A stretch of 6,037 nucleotides of DNA, taken from Betaproteobacteria bacterium. GTDB lineage: Bacteria; Pseudomonadota; Gammaproteobacteria; Burkholderiales; Casimicrobiaceae. Below are positions 1 to 6,037 of this stretch, piece by piece (positions within the stretch are counted from its first letter, which is position 1; each line of letters starts with the position of its first letter). The notes below the pieces were generated by a model that ran no database searches, had not been told where the DNA came from, and worked only from the letters and a program-made list of their open reading frames with translations. The translations under genes and the position numbers were made by a program. Location: assembly GCA_005888865.1 (NCBI GenBank), contig VBCL01000182.1, forward strand, positions 1 to 6,037, given 5' to 3'.

Positions 1-1
1 T

Positions 2-82
2 CCGTCCGGCCCTGAGCGCACCATTGAACGCATCACCCGAAGTTTGCGAGGGCCGCCGCGCGATAAGGACGTAGACGGGTGA
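2..82 (+). CDS. Possible C-terminal tail of an upstream gene (partial)
   Basis: An open frame enters from the left edge and ends at a TGA at 80-82, giving about 26 residues rich in Arg, Glu and Asp (it contains PERTIERITRSLRG). The third codon positions are mostly G or C, as in the real genes of this window, while the other two forward frames stop at 13-15 and 72-74. The TGA overlaps a GTG at 79 in the frame of the peptidase gene, which would be a typical operon junction, but the better start for that gene lies at 136. The piece is too short to assign a family and may be chance. Confidence 0.2.
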   Translation, partial: PSGPERTIERITRSLRGPPRDKDVDG

Positions 83-124
83 TCAGCGCTCGAGCCGAGC
101 CCCTCGCAGTGCCGGACGGCTTGT

Positions 125-128
125 GGAG
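125..128 (+). promoter_or_regulatory. Ribosome binding site deciding the M23 peptidase start
   Basis: GGAG lies 7 nt before the ATG at 136. This favours 136 over the in-frame GTG codons at 79 and 130. The GTG at 79 would also put about 19 extra residues before the signal peptide. Confidence 0.55.
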
Positions 129-135
129 CGTGACC

Positions 136-1803
136 ATGCGATTCTCGACGTGCCTCAAAGCGCCAATCGCGCTGGCCCCGCCGGCGTTGACCGGGCTCCT
201 GGCGCTCTTCGTAGTGCTGGCGCTCTCCACGTACGCGTCGGCGCAGGCGGCATCGATGCCGCCGACGGGAACGATTCGCGGCGGTGCGGTGCCGCTGCCG
301 CGCGACGAGATCACACCGCAGCAACGTGCGCGCATCAAATCGACGCTCGATTCCAACGTCGAGGCGTTGCGCCGTGCCGGCCGCCTCCCTGCAATGTCGC
401 CCAGGGTCGCGCCGGTCTCTCCGCTTCAGTGGCCGCTGTTGCTCGTTCTCGGCCATCCGGAGAAAGTCGCCCGCACCATCACCAACTATGTCGATCACGA
501 CCCCGGGTACCCGGACCAGCTCCAGGACTACAACTGCGGGACCCGCACCTACGACCAGGCGAATGGCTACAACCATCAGGGCACCGACATCACGTCGTTC
601 CCCTTCGGGTGGCGCAAGATGGACAACGATGAAGCGATCGTCGTCGCGGCCGCGTCGGGCGCCATCGTGATGAAGGAGGACGGACAGTTCGATCGCAGCT
701 GCGAGCTCAACGACAACCTGTGGAATGCGGTATACGTCCGGCATCCCGACGGGTCCACCGCATGGTACGGGCATCTCAAGGCGGGTTCGCTCACGAGCAA
801 GGGGTTGGGTGCATCGGTGGAGGCGGGCGAGTTCCTGGGTGTGATGGGAAGCTCCGGCGATTCGACCGGGCCGCACCTGCATCTCGAGATCCACGACAGC
901 AGCGGACAGCTCATCGATCCGTTCGCTGGCAGCTGCAACACCTTCAATGCCGAATCATGGTGGGCGCAGCAACGACCCTATAACGAGCCCGCGATCGACC
1001 TGGTCATGACCGGAGACGCTCCCGTCGATTTCACGTCGTGTCCGACGCCCGAAGTGGAGCATCGCAGCTCGTACTTTCAGCCGGGGCAACTCGTGTTCCT
1101 CACCGCTTTTCTCACCGACCAGCAGCGCTCCGACGCGTCCGTGTTCAACGTCTATGCGCCCGACGGCACGCTGTACGCCACGACCTCGATCGCCAGTGAC
1201 GCCGACTATTACGCGGCGTCCTTCTGGGAATGGTCGGTCACGCTGCCCATGATCGGTCCGGCTGGCATGTGGCGCTTCGAGGTGGCGTTCAGCGGGAAGA
1301 CGCAAAGCGTCACCTTTCAGGTCGGCGCGAGCGAGCCGCCGCGCACCGAAATTGTCGAGTACTACGCTGCATCGCTCGGTCATTACTTCATGACGGGATT
1401 GTCCCTCGAGCAGGCCATCCTCGACGCCGGCACTCCGATCGCGGGATGGACGCGCACGGGCAAATCATTCCCGGCGTATTCGGACATTGGCGCCGGATTG
1501 TCGACCGTGTGCCGCTTCTTCGGCAGGCCGGGAGTCGGCTTCAACACGCACTTCTACACGGCATTCGACTTCGAATGCGACGCGCTCAAGCCGGAGGCAG
1601 CCTGGATCTTTGAGGGCAACGTTTTTTATATCGCCGCCGACGTCCTGCAGTGCCCGGCCTCGACCCGCCCTGTGTTCCGCCTCTACAACAACGGCATGGG
1701 TGGCGCGCCCAACCACCGCTACACGACGAGCTGGCCGGTGATCGATGCGATGCAGGCGCAGGGCTGGCTGCTCGAGGGTCTGGTTTTCTGCGCTCCCCTC
1801 TGA
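136..1803 (+). CDS. Secreted M23-family metallopeptidase with C-terminal DUF5648-like repeats
   Basis: This 555-residue protein is a predicted zinc endopeptidase of the LytM/lysostaphin family, whose members cut peptide cross-links in peptidoglycan or other Gly-rich peptides outside the cytoplasm. Residues 1-36 look like a Sec signal peptide: a basic start, a hydrophobic core at about 17-30, and an ASA|QA cleavage site after residue 36. The catalytic domain spans about 140-265. It carries NHQGTD (zinc ligands H147 and D151), WYGH with H213, and HLHLE with H247 and zinc ligand H249. A stretch at about 285-400 is probably a beta-sandwich linker. Residues 406-555 hold three copies of an H-(Y/F/R)-x-T ... 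W-x-x-x-G unit (H416-W438, H472-W490, H527-W544), matching the DUF5648 repeat often found on secreted bacterial proteins. Several cysteines suggest disulfides. The start at 136 is chosen from GGAG and the signal peptide. All expected catalytic residues are present, so it should be active; its actual substrate is unknown. Confidence 0.9.
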   Translation: MRFSTCLKAPIALAPPALTGLLALFVVLALSTYASAQAASMPPTGTIRGGAVPLPRDEITPQQRARIKSTLDSNVEALRRAGRLPAMSPRVAPVSPLQWPLLLVLGHPEKVARTITNYVDHDPGYPDQLQDYNCGTRTYDQANGYNHQGTDITSFPFGWRKMDNDEAIVVAAASGAIVMKEDGQFDRSCELNDNLWNAVYVRHPDGSTAWYGHLKAGSLTSKGLGASVEAGEFLGVMGSSGDSTGPHLHLEIHDSSGQLIDPFAGSCNTFNAESWWAQQRPYNEPAIDLVMTGDAPVDFTSCPTPEVEHRSSYFQPGQLVFLTAFLTDQQRSDASVFNVYAPDGTLYATTSIASDADYYAASFWEWSVTLPMIGPAGMWRFEVAFSGKTQSVTFQVGASEPPRTEIVEYYAASLGHYFMTGLSLEQAILDAGTPIAGWTRTGKSFPAYSDIGAGLSTVCRFFGRPGVGFNTHFYTAFDFECDALKPEAAWIFEGNVFYIAADVLQCPASTRPVFRLYNNGMGGAPNHRYTTSWPVIDAMQAQGWLLEGLVFCAPL

Positions 1804-1848
1804 CGCGTCGCGGCCACGCGGGACTTACTCAGAAGCTCCCAAATCGCC

Positions 1849-1854
1849 GATAAT
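1849..1854 (+). promoter_or_regulatory. Candidate -10 box (GATAAT) upstream of pdxH
   Basis: GATAAT matches the sigma-70 -10 consensus at five of six positions and sits 81 nt before the pdxH ATG in the 132-bp gap after the peptidase gene. At 17-18 nt upstream only a poor -35 (TTACTC at 1825-1830) is visible. Transcription would start near 1861 and give a leader of about 75 nt. No rho-independent terminator for the peptidase gene is evident in the gap; a 5-bp stem (1804-1808 with 1816-1820) has no T tract. Confidence 0.35.
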
Positions 1855-1935
1855 AGCGGCGCCGTACCCGCACCAAACCCGCAGGGCCGCCCCGAGCGCG
1901 AATTGCGCCCCTGGGGACAGCGCAGCGGGGCACAA

Positions 1936-2583
1936 ATGACCGCCGCTTTGAACATCGCCGACCTGCGCCGCGAATATCAGCGCGCTTCTCTCTCCGAAAC
2001 CGACGTCGATCCCGACCCGCTGCGCCAGTTCGGGTCCTGGCTGCAGCAAGCCATTGCGGCGAAGCTTCCCGAACCGACCGCGATGACGCTCGCGACGGTC
2101 GGTGGTGATGGCACGCCGGCTGCGCGCATCGTCCTGCTCAAGGGTGCGGACGCCGCAGGCTTCGTTTTCTTCACGAACTACGAGAGTCGCAAGGGCGCGG
2201 AGCTCTCGGCTCATCCGGAAGCGGCGCTGCTTTTTCACTGGGTCGAGTTAGAGCGCCAGGTGCGCATCGAGGGCACGGCGAGCAAGCTCGTCCCGGAGGA
2301 TTCCGACGCCTATTTCGCTTCGCGCCCGCACCTCGCACGCATCGGTGCCTGGGCGTCGCCACAAAGCCGGGTCATTCCCGATCGGGAATGGCTGGAGCGC
2401 GAGGTCGCCGCGGCGCGCGATCGCTTCCCGGGCGAGCAGGTGCCGCGACCGCCGCACTGGGGCGGGTATCGGGTCGAGCCGAGGACGATCGAATTCTGGC
2501 AGGGCCGCGCATCGCGGTTGCACGATCGGCTCCGCTATGGCCGCGATGGCGGGTCCTGGCGGATCGAGCGCCTCGCGCCGTGA
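1936..2583 (+). CDS. pdxH: Pyridoxine/pyridoxamine 5'-phosphate oxidase
   Basis: This cytoplasmic FMN enzyme oxidises pyridoxine 5'-phosphate or pyridoxamine 5'-phosphate to pyridoxal 5'-phosphate with O2, the last step of de novo and salvage B6 synthesis. The 215 residues match the usual length (E. coli about 218). Visible family features are the N-terminal LRREY, the FMN/PLP segment RIVLLKG (R64-K69), TNYESRKG (80-87), and the C-terminal signature PPHWGGYR (172-179), EFWQG (186-190) and RLHDR (194-198), where R194 and H196 correspond to the E. coli active-site Arg197 and His199. It ends in RLAP, typical of the family. The ATG at 1936 is preceded by a G-rich AGCGGGG about 5 nt away and gives the normal N-terminus; an upstream TTG at 1903 would add 11 atypical residues. 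The stop overlaps the start of the next gene, so the two are probably co-transcribed. Confidence 0.97.
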   Translation: MTAALNIADLRREYQRASLSETDVDPDPLRQFGSWLQQAIAAKLPEPTAMTLATVGGDGTPAARIVLLKGADAAGFVFFTNYESRKGAELSAHPEAALLFHWVELERQVRIEGTASKLVPEDSDAYFASRPHLARIGAWASPQSRVIPDREWLEREVAAARDRFPGEQVPRPPHWGGYRVEPRTIEFWQGRASRLHDRLRYGRDGGSWRIERLAP

Positions 2584-3734
2584 CCCTCCCGGGCGAGCGG
2601 CGCTCGCGCACGTTGCTGGCGCTGATCGGCCTCGGGATTCTCAACCACACCGTTCTCGCGGGAAGTCGCGTCGCCGTTTCGCTGTACGCACTCTCGCAGG
2701 GCGCATCGCCCTTCGTCGTCGGTTCGCTGCTTGGCCTCTACTCATTCCTGCCGATGTGGCTTGCGATCGGTGCGGGCCGCTTATCGGACCGGATCGGGGT
2801 GCGGCGGCCGATGGTGGTGGGTTCGTGCGGCATCGCACTCGGCGCGGCCCTGCCGTGGATGTTCCCCGGGCTCATCGCGCTGTTCTTCACCACCGCGCTG
2901 ATCGGCCTCGCGTTCATGCTGTTCCAGGTTGCGGCCCAGAACGTGACCGGGGCGCTGGGCCCGCTCGAGGACCGCGCGAGGAATTTCGGCCTGCTCGCGC
3001 TCGGCTATTCGGTCTCCGGGTTTTCGGGCCCGCTTGTCGCGGGTGTGCTGATCGATCACGCCAGCTTCGAGGCCACCTTCGTCACATTCGCGCTCCTGCC
3101 GCTGGTGCCGGCGGTTGTCCTCGGGCGCGGCGGGCTGGCATTGCCGCAGCCGCACACCGTGCACACGCAGGCCACCGCGGGTGGGGTGGCTGCGTTCTTT
3201 CGCAATCGACACATGAGGCGGGTATTCATCGTCAACGCGCTGTTGTCCATGGCCTGGGATCTGCACACGTTCTTCATCCCGATCTACGGAGCGCGACTCG
3301 GACTGTCGGCGTCGGTCATCGGCATCATCCTGGCCTCCTTCGCGGCCGCGACGTTCGTCGTGCGCCTGGTGATACCCTGGATCGCGCGGAGATTCTCCGA
3401 GCTGGAGGTGCTGACGACGGCGCTGTTCGTCGCCGGCGGCGCTTACGCGCTGTTCCCTCTGGTTGCGAGCGTCGGCCCGCTGCTCGCGCTGTCGTTCACG
3501 CTGGGACTCGCGCTGGGCAGCGGCCAGCCGATGGTGATGTCGTTATTGCACAGCATGGCTCCCGCGGGCCGCATGGGCGAGGCGGTGGGCGTACGCATGT
3601 CGATCATCAACGCATCGACGTTCGCCGTGCCGCTCCTGTTCGGCGCGATCGGCTCGTCGGTCGGAATCGGGCCCGTCTTCTGGCTTGTCGGCGGCGCGCT
3701 CGCGGGCGGCGGCTTCTTCGCGCGGCGGCGTTAG
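2580..3734 (+). CDS. Major facilitator superfamily (MFS) transporter
   Basis: This is a 384-residue polytopic inner-membrane protein, close to the usual 400 of a 12-helix MFS carrier. Hydrophobic segments run through the whole chain. The loop after the second helix has the MFS motif A, GRLSDRIGVRR at 66-76, with the conserved Asp70 and Arg71. A hydrophilic central loop at about 180-215 separates the two six-helix halves, and the protein ends in a short basic tail. The GTG at 2580 is chosen because it forms a GTGA overlap with the pdxH stop and begins right before the first helix; starts further upstream (to 2388) would add an Arg-rich, non-membrane stretch lying inside pdxH. No strong Shine-Dalgarno precedes it, so translation probably depends on coupling to pdxH. 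The substrate cannot be read from the sequence; sugar, drug or metabolite efflux are all possible. Confidence 0.9.
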   Translation: MTLPGERRSRTLLALIGLGILNHTVLAGSRVAVSLYALSQGASPFVVGSLLGLYSFLPMWLAIGAGRLSDRIGVRRPMVVGSCGIALGAALPWMFPGLIALFFTTALIGLAFMLFQVAAQNVTGALGPLEDRARNFGLLALGYSVSGFSGPLVAGVLIDHASFEATFVTFALLPLVPAVVLGRGGLALPQPHTVHTQATAGGVAAFFRNRHMRRVFIVNALLSMAWDLHTFFIPIYGARLGLSASVIGIILASFAAATFVVRLVIPWIARRFSELEVLTTALFVAGGAYALFPLVASVGPLLALSFTLGLALGSGQPMVMSLLHSMAPAGRMGEAVGVRMSIINASTFAVPLLFGAIGSSVGIGPVFWLVGGALAGGGFFARRR

Positions 3735-3739
3735 GTTTC

Positions 3740-4300
3740 TTACGCTTTCAGCCGGTCGATGAATTCCTTGCGGAACTTCGCGACCTTCGGCGCGACGACG
3801 AATTCGCAGTAGGGTTGCCGGCGATTACGCTCGAAATATTGCTGGTGATAACCCTCGGCCTTGTAGAACGGCGCTGCATCGGAGACCTCGGTCACGATCG
3901 GACCGTCCCAGAGCTTCGCCCGCGTGAGTTCCGCAATCACGCTTTCCGCATCGGCGCGCTGTTCGGCGTTCTGGCAGAAGATCACGGAGCGGTACTGGGT
4001 TCCGACGTCGCCGCCCTGACGGTCCTTGGTCGTCGGATCGTGGATGGCGAAAAAAACCTTCAGCAGATCTCGGAACGAAAGCGCCGCGGGATCGAAGGTT
4101 ACGCGCACGACTTCGGCGTGACCGGTGCGCCCGGAGCACACGTCCTCGTAGCTCGGGTTCGCGGCGGCTCCGCCCGCGTAGCCCGATTCCACCGCGAGCA
4201 CCCCGCGCAAACGGTCGAATACAGCTTCGAGACACCAGAAGCAGCCGCCGCCGAGCACCGCGGTCGGCGTTGACGATGCGAATGATGGCGCTTCGATCAT
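3740..4300 (-). CDS. msrA: Peptide-methionine (S)-S-oxide reductase MsrA
   Basis: MsrA reduces the S epimer of methionine sulfoxide, free or in proteins, back to methionine using thioredoxin, and so repairs oxidative damage. The 186 residues are of normal length. The active-site motif GGGCFWCLE lies at 17-25, with Cys20 as the catalytic nucleophile and the conserved Phe-Trp binding the substrate methyl group. Also visible are SGRTGHAEVV and DVGTQYRSVIF, the latter with the conserved Asp, Gln and Tyr. A C-terminal QPYC supplies the probable resolving cysteine. The start at 4300 is fixed by a perfect AAGGAG six bases upstream; an open extension to 4399 has no family likeness. No MsrB domain is fused and no msrB gene is nearby. 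It is convergent with the MFS gene, with only 5 bp between the stop codons, and divergent from the YihY-family gene. Confidence 0.97.
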   Translation of the reverse strand: MIEAPSFASSTPTAVLGGGCFWCLEAVFDRLRGVLAVESGYAGGAAANPSYEDVCSGRTGHAEVVRVTFDPAALSFRDLLKVFFAIHDPTTKDRQGGDVGTQYRSVIFCQNAEQRADAESVIAELTRAKLWDGPIVTEVSDAAPFYKAEGYHQQYFERNRRQPYCEFVVAPKVAKFRKEFIDRLKA

Positions 4301-4306
4301 GACGTT

Positions 4307-4312
4307 CTCCTT
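4307..4312 (-). promoter_or_regulatory. Strong ribosome binding site of msrA
   Basis: Read on the minus strand the bases are AAGGAG, 6 nt before the ATG at 4300. It is the best Shine-Dalgarno in the window and sets the msrA start against the longer open frame reaching 4399. Confidence 0.8.
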
Positions 4313-4342
4313 GAGCCAAGCATAACGCGGTTTGCGCGCAGC

Positions 4343-4364
4343 GTGCACGGCCGGAGCCGTGCAC
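4343..4364. repeat. Perfect 9-bp inverted repeat with 4-nt loop between msrA and yihY
   Basis: GTGCACGGC (4343-4351) and GCCGTGCAC (4356-4364) are exact inverted copies around CGGA. No T tract follows on either strand, so a simple rho-independent terminator is unlikely. It lies 43-64 nt upstream of the msrA ATG, so it could be an operator or a hairpin in the msrA leader. An overlapping repeat, CCGGAG (4351-4356) with CTCCGG (4370-4375), would compete with it. Confidence 0.6.
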
Positions 4365-4414
4365 CAGGACTCCGGTTGACAGGCGCTTGAAGCGGGCAAA
4401 CCCGGCCGGCCTTA

Positions 4415-4436
4415 TGCGCCTCGGGTTTGAGGCGCA
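4415..4436. repeat. Perfect 8-bp inverted repeat upstream of the YihY-family gene
   Basis: TGCGCCTC (4415-4422) and GAGGCGCA (4429-4436) are exact inverted copies around GGGTTT. The right arm covers most of the candidate -35 box of the following gene, so the site is placed where a DNA-binding regulator could act. There is no T tract after it. Confidence 0.5.
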
Positions 4437-4454
4437 CACGCGCGATGCGATAAT
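4427..4454 (+). promoter_or_regulatory. Candidate extended -10 promoter of the YihY-family gene
   Basis: TTGAGG (4427-4432, TTGA matching the -35 consensus) is followed after 16 nt by GATAAT (4449-4454, five of six -10 positions). A TG one base before the -10 box (4446-4447) makes it an extended -10. Transcription would start near 4461, giving a leader of about 37 nt before the ATG at 4498. This is the best sigma-70-like promoter I could find in the window. Confidence 0.5.
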
Positions 4455-4497
4455 CGACGGTCCGCCCGCTCGCAAGACGGCGACCTGCGGTGGGTTC

Positions 4498-5331
4498 ATG
4501 CTCGCGCGATTCCTGGCCTTCATCTCCTTCCTGCGCCGTCTGGTGCGCCGTTTGACCGGTGTCGGGCTCGCCCGGACTACGGCGAGCCTTTCCTATACGA
4601 CGCTGCTCGGGCTCGTGCCGCTGTTCACCGTTGCCTTCGCGTACGTGGCGCGGTTCCCGATGTTCGAACGCTCGCAGGCGGCACTGGAATCGTTCCTGCT
4701 CCGTTACTTCCTTCCCGGGAGCGGCACGGTCGTGCGTCAATACCTGGCGGAGTTCACGACCAAGTCGGCTCAGCTCAAGGGGTTTGGCACCGCTTTCGTC
4801 ATCCTGACCGCGGTGTTGCTGGTCGCGGAAGTCGACCGCGAGATCAATGCCATCTGGGGCACGCGCCAGCCGCGATCGCTGGCGCGCCGCATCGTTGTCT
4901 ATGCGCTCGGATTCACCGCTGGGCCGGCGCTCATCGGTGCGGCGATTTACTACACGAATTGGATCGTCGAGCATTCGATCGGGGCGACGACCATCGGCGC
5001 CGAGGCGCTCACGGTGCTGAGCGAACCGGCCTCGCTTCTGGTCGATACCGCGGGGTTTACGCTGATCTACGCGCTGGTTCCCGCGCGTCGAGTGCCGTTC
5101 AAGATCGCGCTGTTCGGAGGGCTGCTGGCGGCCAGCGCATTCGAGGCCGCCAAGTACGGGTTTCATTTCTACATCACGCACTTTCCAACGTACCAGGTCG
5201 TCTACGGGGCGCTCGCCGTCCTGCCCCTGTTTCTGCTCTGGATCTACGTGTCGTGGTTCATCGTGCTGGTCGGCGCGGCGGTCACCGCGACGCTGGCCGA
5301 GAACGGGAACGGTTCGCGCCGCCGGCGTTAA
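4498..5331 (+). CDS. YihY/BrkB-family inner membrane protein
   Basis: This 277-residue polytopic membrane protein belongs to the YihY/virulence factor BrkB family, formerly misnamed ribonuclease BN; its biochemical role is not settled. Six or so hydrophobic segments are visible, from about residue 29 to 268. Family features in order are ASLSYTTLLGLVPL (29-42), FPMF (53-56), a FLPG segment followed by an amphipathic stretch, a NAIW motif after the second major hydrophobic segment, YGALA (236-240) and LLWIYVSW (246-253). The tail is short and basic (RRRR), so the long acidic extension seen in some homologues is missing. The ATG at 4498 is chosen because the family usually starts about 30 residues before the ASL motif; the open frame reaches back to 4387 but that stretch overlaps the promoter and repeats. 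The ribosome binding site is weak (GGTGGG, only 3 nt away). It appears to be a single-gene unit. Confidence 0.9.
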   Translation: MLARFLAFISFLRRLVRRLTGVGLARTTASLSYTTLLGLVPLFTVAFAYVARFPMFERSQAALESFLLRYFLPGSGTVVRQYLAEFTTKSAQLKGFGTAFVILTAVLLVAEVDREINAIWGTRQPRSLARRIVVYALGFTAGPALIGAAIYYTNWIVEHSIGATTIGAEALTVLSEPASLLVDTAGFTLIYALVPARRVPFKIALFGGLLAASAFEAAKYGFHFYITHFPTYQVVYGALAVLPLFLLWIYVSWFIVLVGAAVTATLAENGNGSRRRR

Positions 5332-5448
5332 GGCGAAAACGTCGGACCGCAAGCGCGCGACGTGCGCCGAGAGCAGGGATTCGAACATTCCGGGCGTCTT
5401 GACGCGTTCTCGCGGCACGCTGTTGCTCGGGTCGTCGGCCATGACGGC

Positions 5449-5477
5449 TTGCCGAACGACAGCCGCCAAGCTAGAGT
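5449..5477 (+). promoter_or_regulatory. Candidate promoter of the ExbB/TolQ-family gene
   Basis: TTGCCG (5449-5454) and TAGAGT (5472-5477) each match four of six consensus positions and are exactly 17 nt apart. Transcription would begin near 5484, about 25 nt before the GTG at 5509. In a GC-rich gap of 177 bp such a match can arise by chance. Nothing else with clear meaning is seen between 5332 and 5508, and no clear terminator follows the YihY-family gene. Confidence 0.35.
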
Positions 5478-5508
5478 GCACGCTTTGCGTCGACGGAGCA
5501 CTCGAGTC

Positions 5509-6037
5509 GTGTGGTCGATCATCCAAGCAGCAGGCTGGCCGATCTGGCCGCTGATCTTCGCGTCGGTCATTGCCTTGGCGCTGATTCTGGAGCGGCTGTG
5601 GTCGTTGCGCCAAAGCGTTGTCGCTCCGGTGGGCATGGTCGATAAAGTCCTGAGCGATCTGAAACAGGCCAGTGCCGCGTCGGAGCTCCTCGCCAAGACC
5701 GCGCAAAAGGGGCCACTCGGTCGCGTCCTCGCGGCGGGGCTCGCCAACGTGAAAAGCCCCCGTCCGGTGATGAAGGAGGCGATCGAGGAAGTCGGCCACC
5801 TGGTCGCCCACGACCTCGAGCGCTTCCTCACCACGCTGGGCACGATCGCCGCGATGTCGCCGTTGCTCGGTCTGTTCGGCACGGTCGTCGGCATGATCGA
5901 GATCTTCGGCTCGCAAACCGCCGCGGGCTCGAATCCGATCCAGCTCGCGCATGGCATTTCGGTCGCGTTGTATAACACCGCATTCGGCTTGATCGTCGCG
6001 ATCCCGAGCATGATCTTCTACCGCCATTTCCGCGCCA
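5509..6037 (+). CDS. MotA/TolQ/ExbB proton-channel family protein (3' end missing)
   Basis: The first 176 residues of an inner-membrane proton-channel subunit are present. Such proteins pair with an ExbD/TolR partner and use the proton motive force to energise outer-membrane uptake or envelope processes. The first transmembrane helix is at about 10-30 (WPIWPLIFASVIALALILER), followed by a large cytoplasmic region (31-105), a second helix at about 111-131 with PLLGLFGTVVG, and a third from about 150 with the NTAFGLIVAIPS motif. T125 and T157 align with the two pore threonines of E. coli ExbB (T148 and T181). The GTG at 5509 is chosen because the protein then begins MWSIIQAAGWPIWPL, as in betaproteobacterial homologues; CGGAG lies about 10 nt upstream. 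GTG 5476 and TTG 5485 are less likely starts. ExbB, TolQ and a generic member cannot be told apart with certainty; in betaproteobacteria this form is often followed by exbD, lpxK and kdsB, which would lie past the right edge. Confidence 0.93.
   Translation, partial: MWSIIQAAGWPIWPLIFASVIALALILERLWSLRQSVVAPVGMVDKVLSDLKQASAASELLAKTAQKGPLGRVLAAGLANVKSPRPVMKEAIEEVGHLVAHDLERFLTTLGTIAAMSPLLGLFGTVVGMIEIFGSQTAAGSNPIQLAHGISVALYNTAFGLIVAIPSMIFYRHFRA

Noticed and set aside
2345..4273. 642-codon open frame on the plus strand
   Set aside because: It runs through pdxH and the MFS gene in other frames and antisense to msrA, is extremely rich in Arg, Ala and Gly, and has no recognisable domain. It is a by-product of high GC content.
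4376..4381. Perfect -35 consensus TTGACA
   Set aside because: At 16-18 nt downstream there is only GC-rich sequence (around AACCCG) with no -10 likeness. The promoter at 4427-4454 is better.
5360..5395. GGGATTCGAAC at about 5376-5386, like the reverse complement of a tRNA T-loop
   Set aside because: The flanking bases do not form a T stem on the minus strand and no matching acceptor or anticodon arms are found within 80 nt. No tRNA and no supported attachment site.
5394..5405. Short palindrome GCGTCTTGACGC
   Set aside because: The arms are 5 bp with a 2-nt centre, too small for a hairpin, with no T tract, and expected by chance in GC-rich DNA.
5328..5442. Possible small minus-strand gene starting MADDPSNSVPRERV at 5442
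   Set aside because: The frame has no stop before it enters the antisense of the YihY-family gene, no clear ribosome binding site was recognised, and no family likeness is seen.
4297..6027. 576-codon open frame on the minus strand
   Set aside because: It lies antisense to the YihY-family and ExbB-family genes, is dominated by Arg, Asp, Glu and Gln, and shows no domain. The two sense genes have clear family motifs.

Overview
The window is about 6 kb of GC-rich DNA (roughly two thirds G+C by eye) with short intergenic gaps. It reads as ordinary chromosomal sequence from a betaproteobacterium or close relative. The inference rests on family-level likeness: an ExbB/TolQ-type gene with a betaproteobacterial-looking N-terminus, a YihY/BrkB protein close in layout to the Enterobacteria/Betaproteobacteria type, a PdxH of proteobacterial length, and DUF5648-type repeats on a secreted protein. 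No transposase, integrase, phage gene, CRISPR array or rRNA/tRNA gene is visible.

Layout from left to right: a possible tail of an upstream gene (2-82); a secreted M23 metallopeptidase with a C-terminal three-repeat DUF5648-like domain (136-1803, +); an intergenic gap with a candidate promoter; pdxH, pyridoxine/pyridoxamine 5'-phosphate oxidase (1936-2583, +); an MFS permease whose GTG start overlaps the pdxH stop by 4 bp (2580-3734, +); convergent msrA, methionine sulfoxide reductase A (3740-4300, -), ending 5 bp from the permease; a divergent regulatory gap (4301-4497) with two perfect inverted repeats and a good extended -10 promoter; a YihY/BrkB-family membrane protein (4498-5331, +); a 177-bp gap with a candidate promoter; and the 5' part of an ExbB/TolQ/MotA-family proton-channel gene that runs off the right edge (5509-6037, +).

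Functionally the genes form separate small units: cell-wall hydrolysis, vitamin B6 cofactor synthesis with a coupled transporter of unknown substrate, protein oxidative repair, and envelope energisation. Only pdxH and the MFS gene clearly form an operon. I found no evidence for a new multi-gene system. The observations most worth checking are the M23-DUF5648 architecture, the pdxH-MFS coupling, and the competing inverted repeats between msrA and yihY.
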